NCBI GenBank assembly: GCA_027943245.1
Contig: JANDJZ010000079.1
Span: forward strand, 62,001 to 126,000
Length of the DNA: 64,000 nt
Source: Acanthamoeba sp. SK_2022b
Taxonomy: Eukaryota > Discosea > Longamoebia > Acanthamoebidae
Reading direction: 5' to 3'
The notes under the pieces: generated by a model
The model's input: the letters and a program-made list of their open reading frames with translations, nothing else
Database searches by the model: none
What the model was told of the DNA's origin: nothing
Program-made: the position numbers and the translations under genes
Shown here: positions 37,268 to 51,691 of the stretch, piece after piece
How positions within the stretch are numbered: the stretch's first letter is position 1
Layout of the letters: each line of letters opens with the position of its first letter

Positions 37268-37717
37268 CAGGCGGCAGTCAGCGATACTTGAGGTCTGCTT
37301 TGTGTTCTTCCTTTTCCAATCCACATGTGGTTGATGATCACTGCCTCCATGTCTGGAGGTGTCTCAGCCAGTCCAGTTGCATTTAAATCATATGCATTAC
37401 TTTGGTAACCATAGTTAAGATAAATAATTTTTTGTAATGGTCGTCTTAGACCCAAAATTTTCATTTTTGATTTTAAAACCTGGTGCTTAAAAGAGGCAGT
37501 GGCTCTTTTTCACTCAGATCAAACCTGTACCCTAGCCTCTCTCATTAAATATTTTTCAAATTTTATGAATTCGATGCTTTGTTGCAAAGAGAATCATTGA
37601 TTTTCCACTAAATTTTTGACAAATCCTACGAAACCGGTATTCTTTCTGGTTCGCCCAGAAGATTAAGAGAAAGAGCGCGGCTGGGCTGATTGCATTACGA
37701 TACGTCTCAGCAAGCGG
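37268..37717. other. AT-rich intergenic region before the giant HECT gene
   Basis: About 450 bp. The stretch 37380-37640 is distinctly AT-rich (several A/T runs such as TAATTTTTTGTAATGG and ATTTTTCAAATTTTATG), unlike the GC-rich genes on both sides. It probably holds the amidohydrolase 3' end and the HECT-gene promoter and 5' UTR. No coding exon or RNA gene was recognised. Confidence 0.6.
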
Positions 37718-40625
37718 ATGATGGACCCAGACACATTTTGGGCTTCTCTCAACGAATCCTCCCTCTTCGCCAATGATTTTCTGCTACAAGCGCCTAGACT
37801 GCAACAAAGGGGGCTCTCAGCTGTTGAATCGAATTTCTTCCGCGATGCCTCATGGTCACAACACCAGCATCAGCAGCAATTCGAGTCAGGCGCCACTCAG
37901 CAAGATTTTTATCTGAGTGGCATTGTGGGCGATGAGGACATGCAAGAGACCACTACGGCATCAGCAAATGACGAAAAGGCAACAGGTGGGAGCGAGCCGA
38001 GAGTGCACGTAGCCCACTTCCTCGCCGAGATCATGGCACTGTCGTCGCCTGTTGCCAACTCGTCCTTCTCGAGCCTGTTGTCTCGCCGCGTGCATCTGCT
38101 TCGCCATATTCACGAGGGCTTCGCTAGGCAGCGTCTTGTTGTTCAACGATCTCGGCACCAGGCACAGATGATGGTGCGCCCTCACCTTCATTCCCATGTG
38201 CACTTCTCTCTTGTGCGCTTTTTACATAACACACCGGTAGTTAACCAAAACACTGTTGGCGCCACAAAGCCCCAGCAGCAGGAGGGGCTGGGGCCTTCTG
38301 CATATGGCGGCTCGAGCCACACGACAATGGAGGGCCTCTTTGAGGGGTTCACGTACGTGACAGCTGAGGGAGTGCCGGCGGGTGTGGTGCCAAAGCGTAC
38401 AAGGAAGGCGCCGCGCTCGGCAGAAAAGAAGACCCGGTCGGAGGACGATGAAGAAGAGGCCGAGGAGGTCGATCCCAAGCAACATACGATGGAGGCCCTC
38501 CAGAAGCTGCTGGCCAACACTACCTCAGAGAGCCGCCTTCGCGAGAATGCCTCCAGCATTCTGCAGCTCTTCTCCGACCTCCCGCCTTACTCTCTATTTC
38601 ACGAGGAGGACAACAAGACGTTGGACGCCTTCGAGGAGCTCCTTACCACCTTCCTTAGCGGTGGGGGACAAGCTCGCAGCGCCAAGGCCAGCCAGCAGCC
38701 GCCGCCGTCTGGCCCCTCGTTGCGCAGTCAGGTATACCTCCTGCTCCTCCTCCCTCTGGCCGATCGCCCGCGGTTATCTGCATGGTTTCTAGTCTCTTAT
38801 CTCGTGTACGGGCTGCTCTCTGCATCCTCCATCAACTGCAGGCTGTGACGCTGCTACTGATCCTGGCTCTCATGCGAGGTTCTGTCAAAACCTCGCTCGA
38901 CGCGTTGATGTACTTGCTGGATCCGTCCAGGAAGGAATCAGCCGATGAGAAGGGGAGCCTTACACCTGCCCCACAGCAAGAAGGTTCCGCCGGAGCCGCA
39001 CCAGTCATACCTGACCCTGCCGTTGGTGGTGGGACGGCCAAGGGCCGGGAGGAAGCGCTGCGCAGCGTCGTGCCGTACCTCAAGCAGCTGGAGGACTTCC
39101 GCAAGCATAAGGAACTTTGTTCGCTCTTCGAGGAAGCCTACCAGGGTAATTTGGACGCTTTGATATCCACCTTTGGTGATGGGCAATTTCTCTGACAATG
39201 TGTGGGACTCTGATGATGGCCTCAGGTATGTGGCGATACAACTGGCGCGATACCATGTCTCTGGCGTCTCCTTTCGGCCTCAGCCAGAGTTCTGGAGGCT
39301 TGCCGATGGGCGCGACGCTTCCGAGCATTGCCGCCTGCGGACGCTTTTTGTACATTTTGAACAACAGAGAAGGCCTCCTCAAGGTTCGTGACGACTAGCT
39401 CCCTCCTCTGGTGTCTGTCTCTCTTTTTTCCCACATGTGAGTTGCTCGCTGACGCAGTTCATCTCGTCGCCATGCAGGTGGGCACTGGAATCGTGGGCAC
39501 TCATACCGTACGAGGGCATGTATACAACTACAAGACCAAATATGCCGGCCAGTCGGAGCAGCGCAGTTGGCTCGTCTATGTAAATAACACCCTCTACCTC
39601 AAGACGCCGAAAACTCCCTTCCCGGCCTTGATCAAGATCAATCCGGACACCCTCGAGGTAGCTAGCTTCCCCTCGCTTTCGGCATTGGCGCTGGCTGTCC
39701 TGCTAGTGCGGCGCCTTGCTCATCACAGGGTTGGCCTGGCTTTATTCATGCAGGAAGAGGGTGAGATACGCCTCTCGACTGCCGAAAGAGAGGGCCTCCA
39801 GCCGGTCGGTATTGTGAACTCGAACTACGTGCCCATGCTGACCGATGGCCGTTACATCTATGTTGTGGCGGAAACGAGGGCTGCCGCCAAGAGCGAGTTC
39901 AAACTTTTTGCCTACGATCCCTTGCAGAGCTACAAATGCATCTCCGCAACGGTGCTGCAAGGTATGCCATCTCTCTTTTTCGTAGGGATCTCTCCGTTTT
40001 CTCCTCCACTCCGGAATCAAGCGAGCAAGCTCTCATTAAGAGGAGCTTATCTTTCCTTTCCTGTTCTTTTAGGTCCGAATAACCTGACCGGACAGCATCA
40101 CGGCGTGGTGTGCGACGGCTGCCAACGTTACGCCTTCCGTGGCTCGCGGTATCTGTGCTCCGACCCTGTGTGCCGAGAGTACAACCTCTGCCACACCTGC
40201 CAGCAGCTCGGCGTCACCAACAAGCAGCACCGGAAAGACCACGTTATGGATGTGGTCGCTGAGCCGCAGCCAGGTTCGTGTCAATCGCGTCATCAACGGG
40301 GGGGGGGCACGATAAGTTGTTTGTGCCTGAGCACTCATCAGCGTGTGTTTGTCTCTGCAACCCACCAGCCAATGCCGTGCCCGCTTTGGCGCCGCAGTGC
40401 CTCGCATCGGGGTACTTCTTCACGACCGGACATCAACTGGGCGTGCTCCTCCCGTCGGGTGTGCCGCCCAACACTCTGCGGCGCGGTAAGACAATGTGCC
40501 GCGTATTCAACATTCGCCATGGCCGACACGTCAGCGATCTCATGGTGGAGAACGGACATAATGGTAAGTGTGGCCGCCTTCCATCTTGCCATGTACCCTT
40601 CCCTGAATTCTGACGTCGGCCATTG

Positions 40626-40668
<43 letters not shown>

Positions 40669-43600
40669 TCTTATTATCACAGGCCAATGCATCTGTTTTG
40701 ATCGCAAGAACAACTTGCTGTGGATGCACTCCTCGGACACCTCTTCCGTGCTGCGCTGGACGCACTTGGGCAAGACGAGCCCCTCGTTTGTTCAGACCGA
40801 CCCCGTAACGATGCTCATGCGCTACGTTTTGCCGCAGGTATTGTTTGGTCCTGGTCCGCACACTGGATTAATTACGCCATGACGACTTACACCAGGTTAA
40901 CCTGGTCCTATATTGCTTTTTAGGGCAAGGCAACGCCACAACAAGTCCTGAGCAGGCAAAAGGCGGCCATGGTACTGCTGGCCAACATGTCCATCCTTGC
41001 CAAGCGCTGCGTTTCGACTGGTCGCCAAGATCGGTCGGCGCTCGCCAAGCAGCCGTTTGTCGCGGAGCGGCCCGCAAAGGCAGGCGATACGCTGACTGCC
41101 ATCTATGCACTTCTCGAGCGCGCCCTCTCGGAGAAGAAGTACGGAATCGCCGCAGCGGCCACCGGTGAGCCGGAGGGCAGCCCTGGCAACCGCCCAGACG
41201 AGCCCTTGCCTGAGGGTGATGAGAACGCCGGCGCTGCCGCCCTGGCCGCTACGCTTTCGGGTCCCAGCACCGCCAGCGCGGGATCCTTCGTCATAAGCTC
41301 GCTTCTGCAGGTCCTGGCCGCTAATCTGCAGCACCTCACTCAGGTACAAGGAGGGGAGGCGTAGTCGTAGTCTTCCTTTTTTTTTTTGACTGCTGCAGCT
41401 GGTTGGTCAATTAAAAGGATCTTCCCCGTTGTGCAGCTCCTCTCACCCGACGAAGCGAGCAAAAGCTTCGGGCTCGTGCTGCTCGACATCAGGGACCTTC
41501 TTCTCAGGCTCGCGCTCGGCAGAGTCTTGCCGCAGCCAAGTACTACCACGACCACCACCCTCGCCACTCCCGCGCCCGAATCACAGGCAGGCGATAAGAA
41601 GCCAGGGGACAAGACGCACGATCGGGTGGTGCAGGCAGACGCCAGGCGCTGTTTGCTTATAGGTCTGCCCATCTTCTACCCGACGCATGGCAAGCAGGCC
41701 AAGTTCCTGCACGAGCTACTGGCCATTCTCCAACTGGAGAATGACAAGTCTTGCATTGCGACCGAGGGCAAGCAGATTCCCGCAAGCCAGCTTCCAACTC
41801 CCGCAAGGCTCCTGCTCGACGACCTCCTCGAAAAGCTGTCGCAAGAGCACGCCATAGGATTGGGAGACATGCTGTTCGCTCCTCTCGTTACAGAGAGCCA
41901 AGCGTTGGCAGACAAACACAGGAAGGAGCGAGCGCCGACGCCGGACGCGGAACTGGACGTGGCGGTTGTCATGCGTGAGTCGTCGGAAAAGATCGTGCGC
42001 GACCTGATCGAGCTCACCGTGGGGCTGATGAAGAAAAGCGGTGAGGATGCCAAGATCAGGAGGACCCGGATTCAGCAAGAAGTCCAATCGCTCCTACTTG
42101 ACACGGAGGGCTCTCTGGTCGGGCCAACCGCTGCCGAGGAGGCACGCACCATCTACAACGTGCTTCTCGCGGTGCAGCGGGATTTGCTCAGCTCTGTCGG
42201 CTTCTCCATTGGCGACGAGTCCTCTGACGAAGAAGCCACCCTCGCTGACTCTGGCGGTATGGACCTCTTCTATCAACCTCACTTAAGTGAGCTCGCTCTC
42301 TCACACCTTATATATCGCTTGCCTTCTTTTTCCCGATCAGATGTCATGAGATTGCTGCGTTGGACTGGCTTGATGGTTCAGAAGGGTGTCGAGATAGTCG
42401 AGTTGGTGCTGCCCCGCTCTGCGTTGCGCAAAGGAGAAGCCACCATCGACGCCGATGATCACGTACTACACTCGCAACCTTTACTTTTGGTACGCGTACG
42501 CCAGTAGCTAAGGATCAATTTCTTTTTTCGTTGCCACTCCAGGTTCGCGTCCAGTACTTTGTCACCCGCTTGGGCGCGTTGCGGGACTCTCTCTTCGGTG
42601 TGGTATTACCGCCGCTGATCACTTCGCTGTACCGCTTTGCCGATCGAGCCGATTTCGTGGACGTCCTGCCTACTCTCCTGCACCTCCTATGGGAACTGGA
42701 CGAAATGAACAAGTTTTTCGTGGCCAGCAAGCCCGCCTTCAAGAGCCTACACCTCGCGCAGGAAGCCGACAAGCGAAAGAGGAGGCAAGAGGCAGCGGCA
42801 GTGGCTCAACTCGCCGCAGCTGAAGCCTCCCGTACGCCTTCTACCAAAGACCGCAAACCCAGGTTCGTCCAGGAACGCTAGTGGTCATTTGTGTGGCCAT
42901 CACCACCAATCTATCTGGAGGATTCTGGCTTACCCAAGCGTTGATGAGTAATTGCAGGCGGAGGAAGAGCCAGACTCCGGTGCTGGCATCGCCGCTCGTG
43001 TCCCGTGCAGAAGCGAGCAGCCCGCTACCGGAGACCGAAGACGAGACGGAGGCGCCGGTGAGCTATCCGTTTGCCTGGCTGTTGGAGCTGGAGAATACGC
43101 TCGGCACTGTCTGCGGCATGCTATCGAGTACGCTCATGGTGGGGACGCCAGAAACCAGCCAAGAGCAGGCCTTCCTCGCCCACCTGCGCTCCGATCTATT
43201 CTCGGCGGGTCTGGAGGATAGCGAGGTGGAAGCGCTTGCCACTACCTCGACCAGCGAAGGCATGGAAGTGGACGACAGCGGCACCAAGGCAGCGCATGGA
43301 AGCGATTTCTTCAAGAGGTTTATGACCGTCGACGAATCAGACGATGAGCTGGGCCCGCTCGTCAAGTGGGCCAGCGCGGCCGGGCCGCGTTTGCCTGTCC
43401 CCACGCAGGCGGAAAAGGCGGTGGCGTTAGCGGTGCGGGCCACCTTTGCCGCCGTTGCCAAGCACGCCAACCTCGAATCCCAGCTGGTCGAATGGTCCGC
43501 GAGCCTACGCGCCGCTCAGAAGGGCATGGATCTGGAAAACAAGGACGGTGGAGATGACGCCCTGCCTCCTTCGCCGCCACTGGCGCTGCAGACCATTGCA

Positions 43601-46600
43601 TCCACAGCGGGGTCGATCCGGTTGTGGATCATGCAGCAACAGCAGACCATCATGAGCGAGGCCGTACAGAAGCACGACGAGGAAATGAAGCAGCGTGAGA
43701 GGCGGCGCGAGCGCGATGACACCTCCAGGGCTTCTCCGTCGAGACAGCAGGACGAGCAGAGTCACCTGGCTCGGGCTCGCCAGTCGCTCCATGAGCTCCA
43801 GCAGCAGCTTCTCCAGCAGAATCTGCAGCTGGATGAGGACGTCATGTGGGACATCATGGTCGAAGAAGAAGAGGAGGCTCGCCTGCGAGGCGAAGAAGAC
43901 GAGGACGACGAGGAAGACGATGACTTTAATGAGGTGGAGGAGGTTGAAGAGGACGAGGAGGACGAGGAGGAAGAGGCGGCCGAGGAAGAGAAGGCGCGCA
44001 GCAGGAGAGCTGCTGAGGAGTCGGCACGGCGAGCCACCAAGGCAGAGGGCAAGAAGAAGGCCCTCCTCGAGGAAGAGGCCTCGCCGCTGCCCGAGCTGCC
44101 CACCCGAGAAGAGGTCTACAACCGGCTCGCGAAGAACGTGCTCGACGAGGCTTTGTTCCTGCTGCGCTTTGCTGCCAGCGCCAAAACCAGTGGTTCCTTC
44201 GAGGAGCTGATGGCGCAAGCCCGCGCAACCACCAGCTTCATTCAGCTCCTCCTGCCGTTGGAGCCGTTGGAGCAGCTAGTGCGGCTCCACACCCTCCGCG
44301 CCAAGTCGCGCTGCCGCGGACTGCGCGTGTACATCGACCTCCTCGACCGGTGCTCTCTGCCCTCGGCGAAACGAGAGATCCTCAAGCACCTCGGTCGGTC
44401 GCTCAGGTATGTTGGCCTCTTCTGACCCTAGCAGGCGAGGAATGCTATAAGCGCCGTAGCTGACTGAGATTTTGATGCCTTTTTGGTGCACAGGCGAACG
44501 GGCAGCCACTACGTGGACGGGCTCGAAGGCTGCTCGCGGTTGTCGATCCTCACGGTGCGGGAGAGCTTCGCTGAACTGTTCAACTTCCTCTTCCGCAGCA
44601 TCACTGCGCAGGCCGACAGCGTCGACGTCAGCGGGAGAGAGGAAGCGAAACAGCTTAAATTCCAGACGCTCCTCCTCAACGCTCTCGCGCTCGACTACCG
44701 CATGTTTGACTATGCCCTCTTCAGCGACAGCGACTTCTACGCCATTCTACACAAGCTCTCCACTCACGATGTCACCCTGCGCGAAAAGCCTTCTTTGCCG
44801 CTGTCGTCGTCGTCGTCGTCATCGTCGTCTTCCTCGGCGGAGGCGGTTTCCACGAGCAAGCTCCGAGCCCACAAGAAGCGTGTAGTGCGCGTGGCACGCG
44901 ACCTCTTCCTTCTCACGGCTGCGCGATGCCTCGCATGGAACCCGACGCCACTCGCGCTCAAGAACAACTACCTACGGGAGGACCAAGCCCCGCAGATACT
45001 GGCCCTGCAGGACAACGTGCTGCGGACTATCTTCTTCACCGAGCTCGGAAGCCATCGCAAGCAGGGCGAGGAGGCCACGAGCGATCTCGACGACGATTAC
45101 CACCATTCGCTGCTTGCACTGCTCTACCAGCTGAAGCGCACGGCCACGATGCAGCGTTTCTTCTCATCGTCGGAGAGCATCCACAATCTGCTGTCCCTCC
45201 TTAAGCTGGGCTCTCCGCGTGTACAGCGGTTGGTGACGCGCCTGTGCCGGCACGTCGTCCACCTGCAGCCCGGACGCTTCGGCAAGACGGCGGACGAGGG
45301 TGGCATGAGCGCGGACGAGATGGTCGAGTTCTTTGTCGACCTTCTCGGCTCGCTCATTTCGGGCAGCTACGCCCCCGATGAGGCCTCCACCGACCCAGCC
45401 GGCGCCCCCTCGCGCACTTCATCTTCCGAGAGGGTCGTTGACGAGGAGAGCACGTCGGTCGAGAGGGATTGCAGTTACTCGTTGATCCTTCACCGTCCAC
45501 AGGGTGTCACGGTGTCGGACGTGCTGCGGATGCTGCCCCAGTCACAGCTCACCACCGGCGAGTCGGGTCTTATTGACGTCAACTTGAAGGAGGTGGTGCG
45601 GGAGCTCAAGGCGATCGACCAAACGGTGGTCTTGAGGGACGCCAGCGTCGACAAGTGCCGCCGGTACGCGAGCCTGCTCGCCGCCAAGGGCTTCTCTGTC
45701 ACCATCGCAAGGCAAGATCCCGTGCCCAAGAAGAACGTCGAGCCGGAGCTGGCCACGGGCGCATCGTCGCAGTTCTACATGTGGCGTAGCCGTCGCGTGG
45801 ACTACTCGCTCGCTTCCGAGATCGTCTCCTTCCTCCGCACTCTCCTCATCGCTCCGGAGTGGCAGTCGCTCCTGGTCAACAAGCTGCGAGCCAACCTGTC
45901 AGCCCTCTCCGGCCTCGTCCAGTCGCTCAGCCACAGGAGCGCGGCCTCGGCCAAGGGCAAGAAGGGCAAGGCCACGACCGACGACGACCGCTCCCGCGGC
46001 CAGAGCGCCGAGCTGGCCAGCCAAAAGCGGATACTAGCCGTCTTGGCCGTTCTGGGCGGCTGGAACGAAGACCTTCGTGTGGGCGGCAAGGTCCGCCTTC
46101 GAGAGACGCGACCTGACGATACTGGAGAGAACGTCCCCACCGTGGGCACCGTGGTCAGTTTCCTCAGCCCCTCCTCGGTCAAGGTACGCTGCTGTTTCAA
46201 GAACTCCACCAAAAATAGCGCCTCCGCTCCGAAACAATCATGTTAACCGGCGTGTGGTGCTGCGCAATCTGATGGCTCGCGTGTAGGTTCTCTTGCGCGC
46301 GACTGATGGCGACACAAACGAGCGGCGGCTGCGTACCTACGCCGTCGATGAGCTCACGCCGGTTACCGAGATCGAAATTCCTCTGGGCATCTTCTCGCTG
46401 ACGGGGGATGCGCTCTCCGCCGTCCGCTCATTCCTCGCACAGTCGAATGCGTTCCTGTACTCAGAGATGGCCGGCACCGACCCTGCGCCTGCTAAGCTGC
46501 TCTACGCCCAGATTCGCTCACGGCTTCTCAAGGTTCTGGAGGTTCTGTTCCGAGACTCTTCCTCCGTTCGCTGCTGTCTAGACGCCGCCAACGAGAGCGA

Positions 46601-49600
46601 CCGACGTCTCATTGCGCTCCTGATCGAGGACATCGCCGCTCGCGAGGACAATCCCGCGGAGGAACAACAACCGGAGGACCTCCTCCGAGTGCAGCGCAAT
46701 CTGATCAAGGGCAAGAGCGAGGAAGCGCTTGTGCGCCTGGCATTCGATCTGCAGGAGTCGCTGTACGAGCTGGAGTTCAGGCCGAAGCGCCCTGTCGCCG
46801 AGCCAGGACCGTCCGCAGGTACGACGACATCGAGCCCCGAGACTAGAGCCGTAGAGGAGGCCGGCAAGCAACCGGTTGAGCTGTCGCCGAGCGAGAGCAG
46901 GCGGAAGAGCACCAAGGAAACCAAGAACAGACGCAAGCGAGAGGAGCGCAAGGGCAGAGGCAAGAGTAAGTCCCGGCTGGACTTTGACAGCGACAGCGAC
47001 GAGCGCATCAAGACCGCGTTAGCCGGCAACTGGCGCGGCCAGGGCAAGAGGGCGTGGAGCGAGGATTGTGGCTACGCGGTCGTTTTTGTCGGCCTGGACC
47101 GTCTGTCCATTCAATACTACGGTAACAACGGCGATTGCCTGGTGCACGCCCTGCCCGAGATCTCAGCCGACACGATGGACGAGTTCTACTACGAAGTGAC
47201 CCTCGAAAGCGACGACAGCGGAAGCGGTATCGGCGTGGGCTTGTGCCCTGCAGGCGCAGTGCCAGGTGGGTTGATTAGTAGTAACCTCGTTAGTGTGAGA
47301 GAAGTGGTACTAAGCCTGATTGTTTGTGACATGGCGACAGGCTGGGGCGATTGCTTCTACGAGTATCGCGGAAACAACGGTAACAAGGTCGCGCCTCGTA
47401 CACGCAAGGAGAGCGAACTCGTTTACCGATGCCCCTATTGCGACCTCGACAAGCTGGCTTCTGCCGAGCTGTGCCATCACATCCAGCGTAGGCATCACGG
47501 CAGCACTCTCCCCGTAGTGTGCCCCATCTGCGCCAGCACTCCGCTGGGCGATCCCAACTACGTCTCGTCCAACTTCTTTGGGCACCTCGAGAACACCCAC
47601 AAGTGCGTGCACGATGCGCTCGTCCAGCTCATTTATCTCATCCATTGCAGACCCAAATTCGGGGCGAATACTCACCCCCTTGTTCATTCGTTAGTGATCT
47701 GCTCTATGGCGCAGTGCCGTCATCTCAAGAGCTTCCCTACAGCTCGTCATTCTCGCAGGGCGATGTGATTGGCTGTGGATGGTCCCGCAGGGACGGCGGC
47801 GTGATTTACTTCACCAGGTGGGTGTTCAGCAGAAGCAGCAGCAGCTTCACCCTCTGATTATCAGATTGCACCTATGAGTGGTTCGCCTGATTCTCGTGAT
47901 ATGTAACGTTCGTGCAGGAACGGAGAATACCTGGGCCCGGCCTTTATCGACGTTCCCGAGGTGCGCCTGGTACCGATGGTGCGCCTGCGCGCGAGCGGTA
48001 CCGAGATCAGCGCCAACTTCGGCCAACGGCCGTTCTCTTGTCCGCCCACGCAAGACCTGGCCGATAAGGACTCTGAGATGGTCCGCAAACTACGCGACGA
48101 CCAGGAGGCCAACAAGCGGCGCTTGAGAGAAGCCGAGGACGCAAAGCTCGCTGCGCGCGAAGCTCAGGTGCGACGTCATTACGCCCCCCCCCCATTCAGT
48201 AATGGCGCGCCTTGACTCACCCTCGTGCTGGGTTGGTTGTAGGCCGATTTGTTGATGAGCTTCGTGGGCCTGCCGCGTGAGTTCTGCATACACGCACTCC
48301 TCCATAACAACGACAATGTGGAAGAGGCAGCGTCGTGGTCCTTCGACAATTTCAACAATTGGAGCGCGGAACAGGCACATGCGCAGGCGCTCAGCATCCA
48401 GCAGGAACGGCGCAGCAGCCATACCACCGAAAAGTACGTGTGTGGCGCATGCTTCTCTTCTCTGCACATTACGGTCTGACCTCTTCCCATCTTCGTCAAC
48501 GGCGCAGCCTCGAGAGCGGCTCCAGCACAAGCACTGGCGTCAGGTCAATCGACTACCCTGGTGAGGCGTACGCCTTCGTCGACGAGGTCCCGGAGACTTC
48601 TTCTTCTGCTCGTAGTGCCATCGTCGCCGCGTCCACGCCTCTGGAGGTGTCGCGTCTTCGGGTCGGCACCAAGTGCGTTGTCACCGATCGCGCGCCAGAT
48701 GCTACCGACCTCACCGGCTGGGTCGACGCCAAGTACAGGGTACGCAGCCCATCCCCCCCCCATCTCCATACCTGCAGACAATGACAGCGCGTACTGATAC
48801 TGGTCTGTTGGCGTAAAGGCCATCGGACGCACGGGCGAGATCATCGCCGTGGACAGGACCAGGCTGGTGGCTTTGCTGCAGTTCTACGATCCAGAGCGAG
48901 CGGTCAGTGAGGAATGGTGGTTCCCTCTGCAGTCGCTGCGCATGGCCGACGAACCCACGCACATCGCCCTCGCCACCGGCCGGAATGAGGCCGACCCTCG
49001 CGTGGCACTTCGCGAGGACCTGTTCGCAGCGGAGATGCGGCTGGGTCGCTTCTACGCCCGGGACGCCATCATCAGCCTCCTCAACAATTGGCCCACCACA
49101 AGCCCTCTGTCGCTGGATGTTCTCGGCGGGCCTTCCAACTTCCTGCAGGCTCTCCGCCTTATCGCCAAGGCCTACCTGGCCCAGCCCATCCCCGACCTGC
49201 GTCAGGCTGGCCAGGACGGCAGCGGCAGCAGCGACATCATGGACATCCTGTGGACGCAGCTGCAGCGCCTGTGCCGGTAACTACGAACCCCCTCCAATGG
49301 GCAAGAAAGAACCAACTAACTCTGTGTTTTTGTTTTTGTTTTTGTTTTTTTTTTTTTTTCCAGGTCCGAGGAGACGGATTTCCTGAACCTCCTGCTCGCC
49401 GAGTCTGCGAGCCTTCTCAAGGAGTCGGCGGCCTTCTCCAGCCACTTCGCCCTCGTCAGCGAGTCCGAGCACCCCCACCGTACAGAGGACTTCGTCAAGG
49501 AGTTCGCGATTCCGGATGCCATGGGCCTGATCGTCACCTTCGACCGGTATGTGTGTCTCCACTTCTTGTGTAGCCCTTGTGATGCCAGCTCTGCCCTAAC

Positions 49601-51619
49601 TGTTGCTTCTCACGGCCCAATGAGATTAGACGCTGCAAGCTCTCCGACGCCGACTCGCTGACGATCTATCTGGACGAAAAGCGCACCAAGCCCCTGCGCC
49701 GCTTCACCGGTGCCTCGCTGTCGCAATTCCACCCGGTGGTCATCACCGGCAATCGGTTCTGGCTCCAGTTCCAGCGCCAGAGCGGGATGCCCCACAACGA
49801 ACCCCAGTGGGGCTATCTGATGAATGTGACCCCCACCAACGAACTCCTCAACCTGGCCCTTTGGATCAGCGAGTTTTTGGCCGAGGAAGCCGATCCCACC
49901 AGGTACGCTGCCCACTCCCACACCTGCGCGCGGCCAACCCGAAGCAAGCGTGCGGCGACCATTGACCGTGTGACACGTTAAGGAGCCCGAGAGCGATTGA
50001 AGACCACGAACCCATGACCCTGGAGGACGAGGCGCCGGAATCACCGCTTGGCGGCCTCTACAGCCGCCTATACGTCCAGCTCACGCAATACCTTAGGGTA
50101 CGGTTTATTATTATTTTTTTTGTTTAATTTATTATTACGATGCATTTTGATCTCAATATAACCTTTGACTCTGGGCGCTGTAGACGGCCAAGGTTCCTGA
50201 GGTCGTGAAGACGGTCGTGCTGCGTCTTCTCAAGCGCCTGTTGATGCTGGCCATCGATGGGTTCCAGTCCCAGTGGAACAAGCACGGGACGCGAAAGGGA
50301 AAGAGGAAGATCACCGACAAGGAGGAGGAGGAAGAAGAAGAAGGGCCCGGGAAGGAAGACGCGACCAAGGCCCAGCAGACGACGAGCCCTCACATAGGCT
50401 CAGAGGAGGCCCAGCGCAGAGGCAGGGAGAGCATGAAGCGCGACCTCCAGCGATTCGCCCAGGCCACCGCGGCGCTCGAGGAGGAGCTGTTCTGCCTGCT
50501 GTGCGAGGTCGATCTCTTGCACTCGCCCTACCTCCAGAACCTCGCCGAGCTCATCGTGTTCAATCGCAAGCTGGCCCTGCTCGCCGCCGTGAGCGTGGAG
50601 GACAACATCTCCCTCACTGCCATGTCCTTCTACCCCGTCTCGCTGGATGATGTGCCGGTACGTCCCCAAGCGTTGTTTCCGAGAGAGTGACTTGGCTCAC
50701 TGCGACGTCTCTCGTTTTTCTCGTCTGTGTGTGTGTTTCTTGTGTTGGGCCTCGTGTGACACGTCCAGGACTCGTTCCCGGCCTCGCTGACCCTATCGGC
50801 GAGCGAATCCGTGATGACGCAGTCGGCGGTGAGCGAGGGCGTTCGAAACTTCAACGCTATCGCAGCCCTCGACGAGGTGGCGGAGTGCTTCTTCAGCGAC
50901 AAGGACTTCCCTCGTGCCTTCCTCGCCGAGACCCGGTGGGATCCCCGTTCGCTCTTCCTCAGCAAGCATGCCCAACTCAGCTCGGTAGGCGCACGCCTCC
51001 ATCTCCTCTTTTTTGCGTGTTCGAGAGGGCGGCGCGGGTTGCTCACACTCTGAGCTGTTGTTCTAATTATTGGTATCTCTGTCGGTTGCAGCTGAACAAG
51101 CCAAAGCTGACGGACGGTGGCAAGCTGACGGAGCGGGCAGAGATGGTCTACACGGAGGTGTTCTACCGATTCGGCGTGTCGCAGCCGGGCTACATGTCGC
51201 CCGAAGAGCTCAACGTGCTCCAGGTCCACTGCCACCCCAACGAACCGCTCTCGGCGGAAGACCTGCGCTTCTTCCTCCACAAGTTCACGCTGCGGGGCTT
51301 CCTGGCGCTGTACTACCGCGAGGCCTACCAGCACCCCAAGCACAGCTGGGACGAGCTCCAGCGGCTGGGCTACGATTCCGAGATGGCCATCACCGAGCAG
51401 ACCGCCAGCCAGTGGTGCAAGGCCTCCCGCTGGACCCGCGCCATGGACGAGCAGCTCGTCGAACTCGTCAACTACCTCTCCGAGAAGTCCGGCAAGAAGC
51501 CCCTCGACCTCACTCCCCACGACGTCGACATCACCACCGACATCGGTACTGCCGTCGCCACCACCCACACACCATTTGCACTTGCTTGCCCCCATGTGGA
51601 GGAAGGGTCGTGGTGGCTT

Positions 51620-51691
<72 letters not shown>

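Noticed and set aside
36841..37464. Minus-strand ORF of about 207 residues opposite the amidohydrolase 3' end
   Set aside because: Its codons mirror the plus-strand amidohydrolase exons, it shows no domain, and it runs into AT-rich intergenic DNA.
49320..49362. TTTTTG/poly-T run considered as a transcription terminator
   Set aside because: It lies inside a HECT-gene intron directly before the CAG acceptor and works as a polypyrimidine tract.
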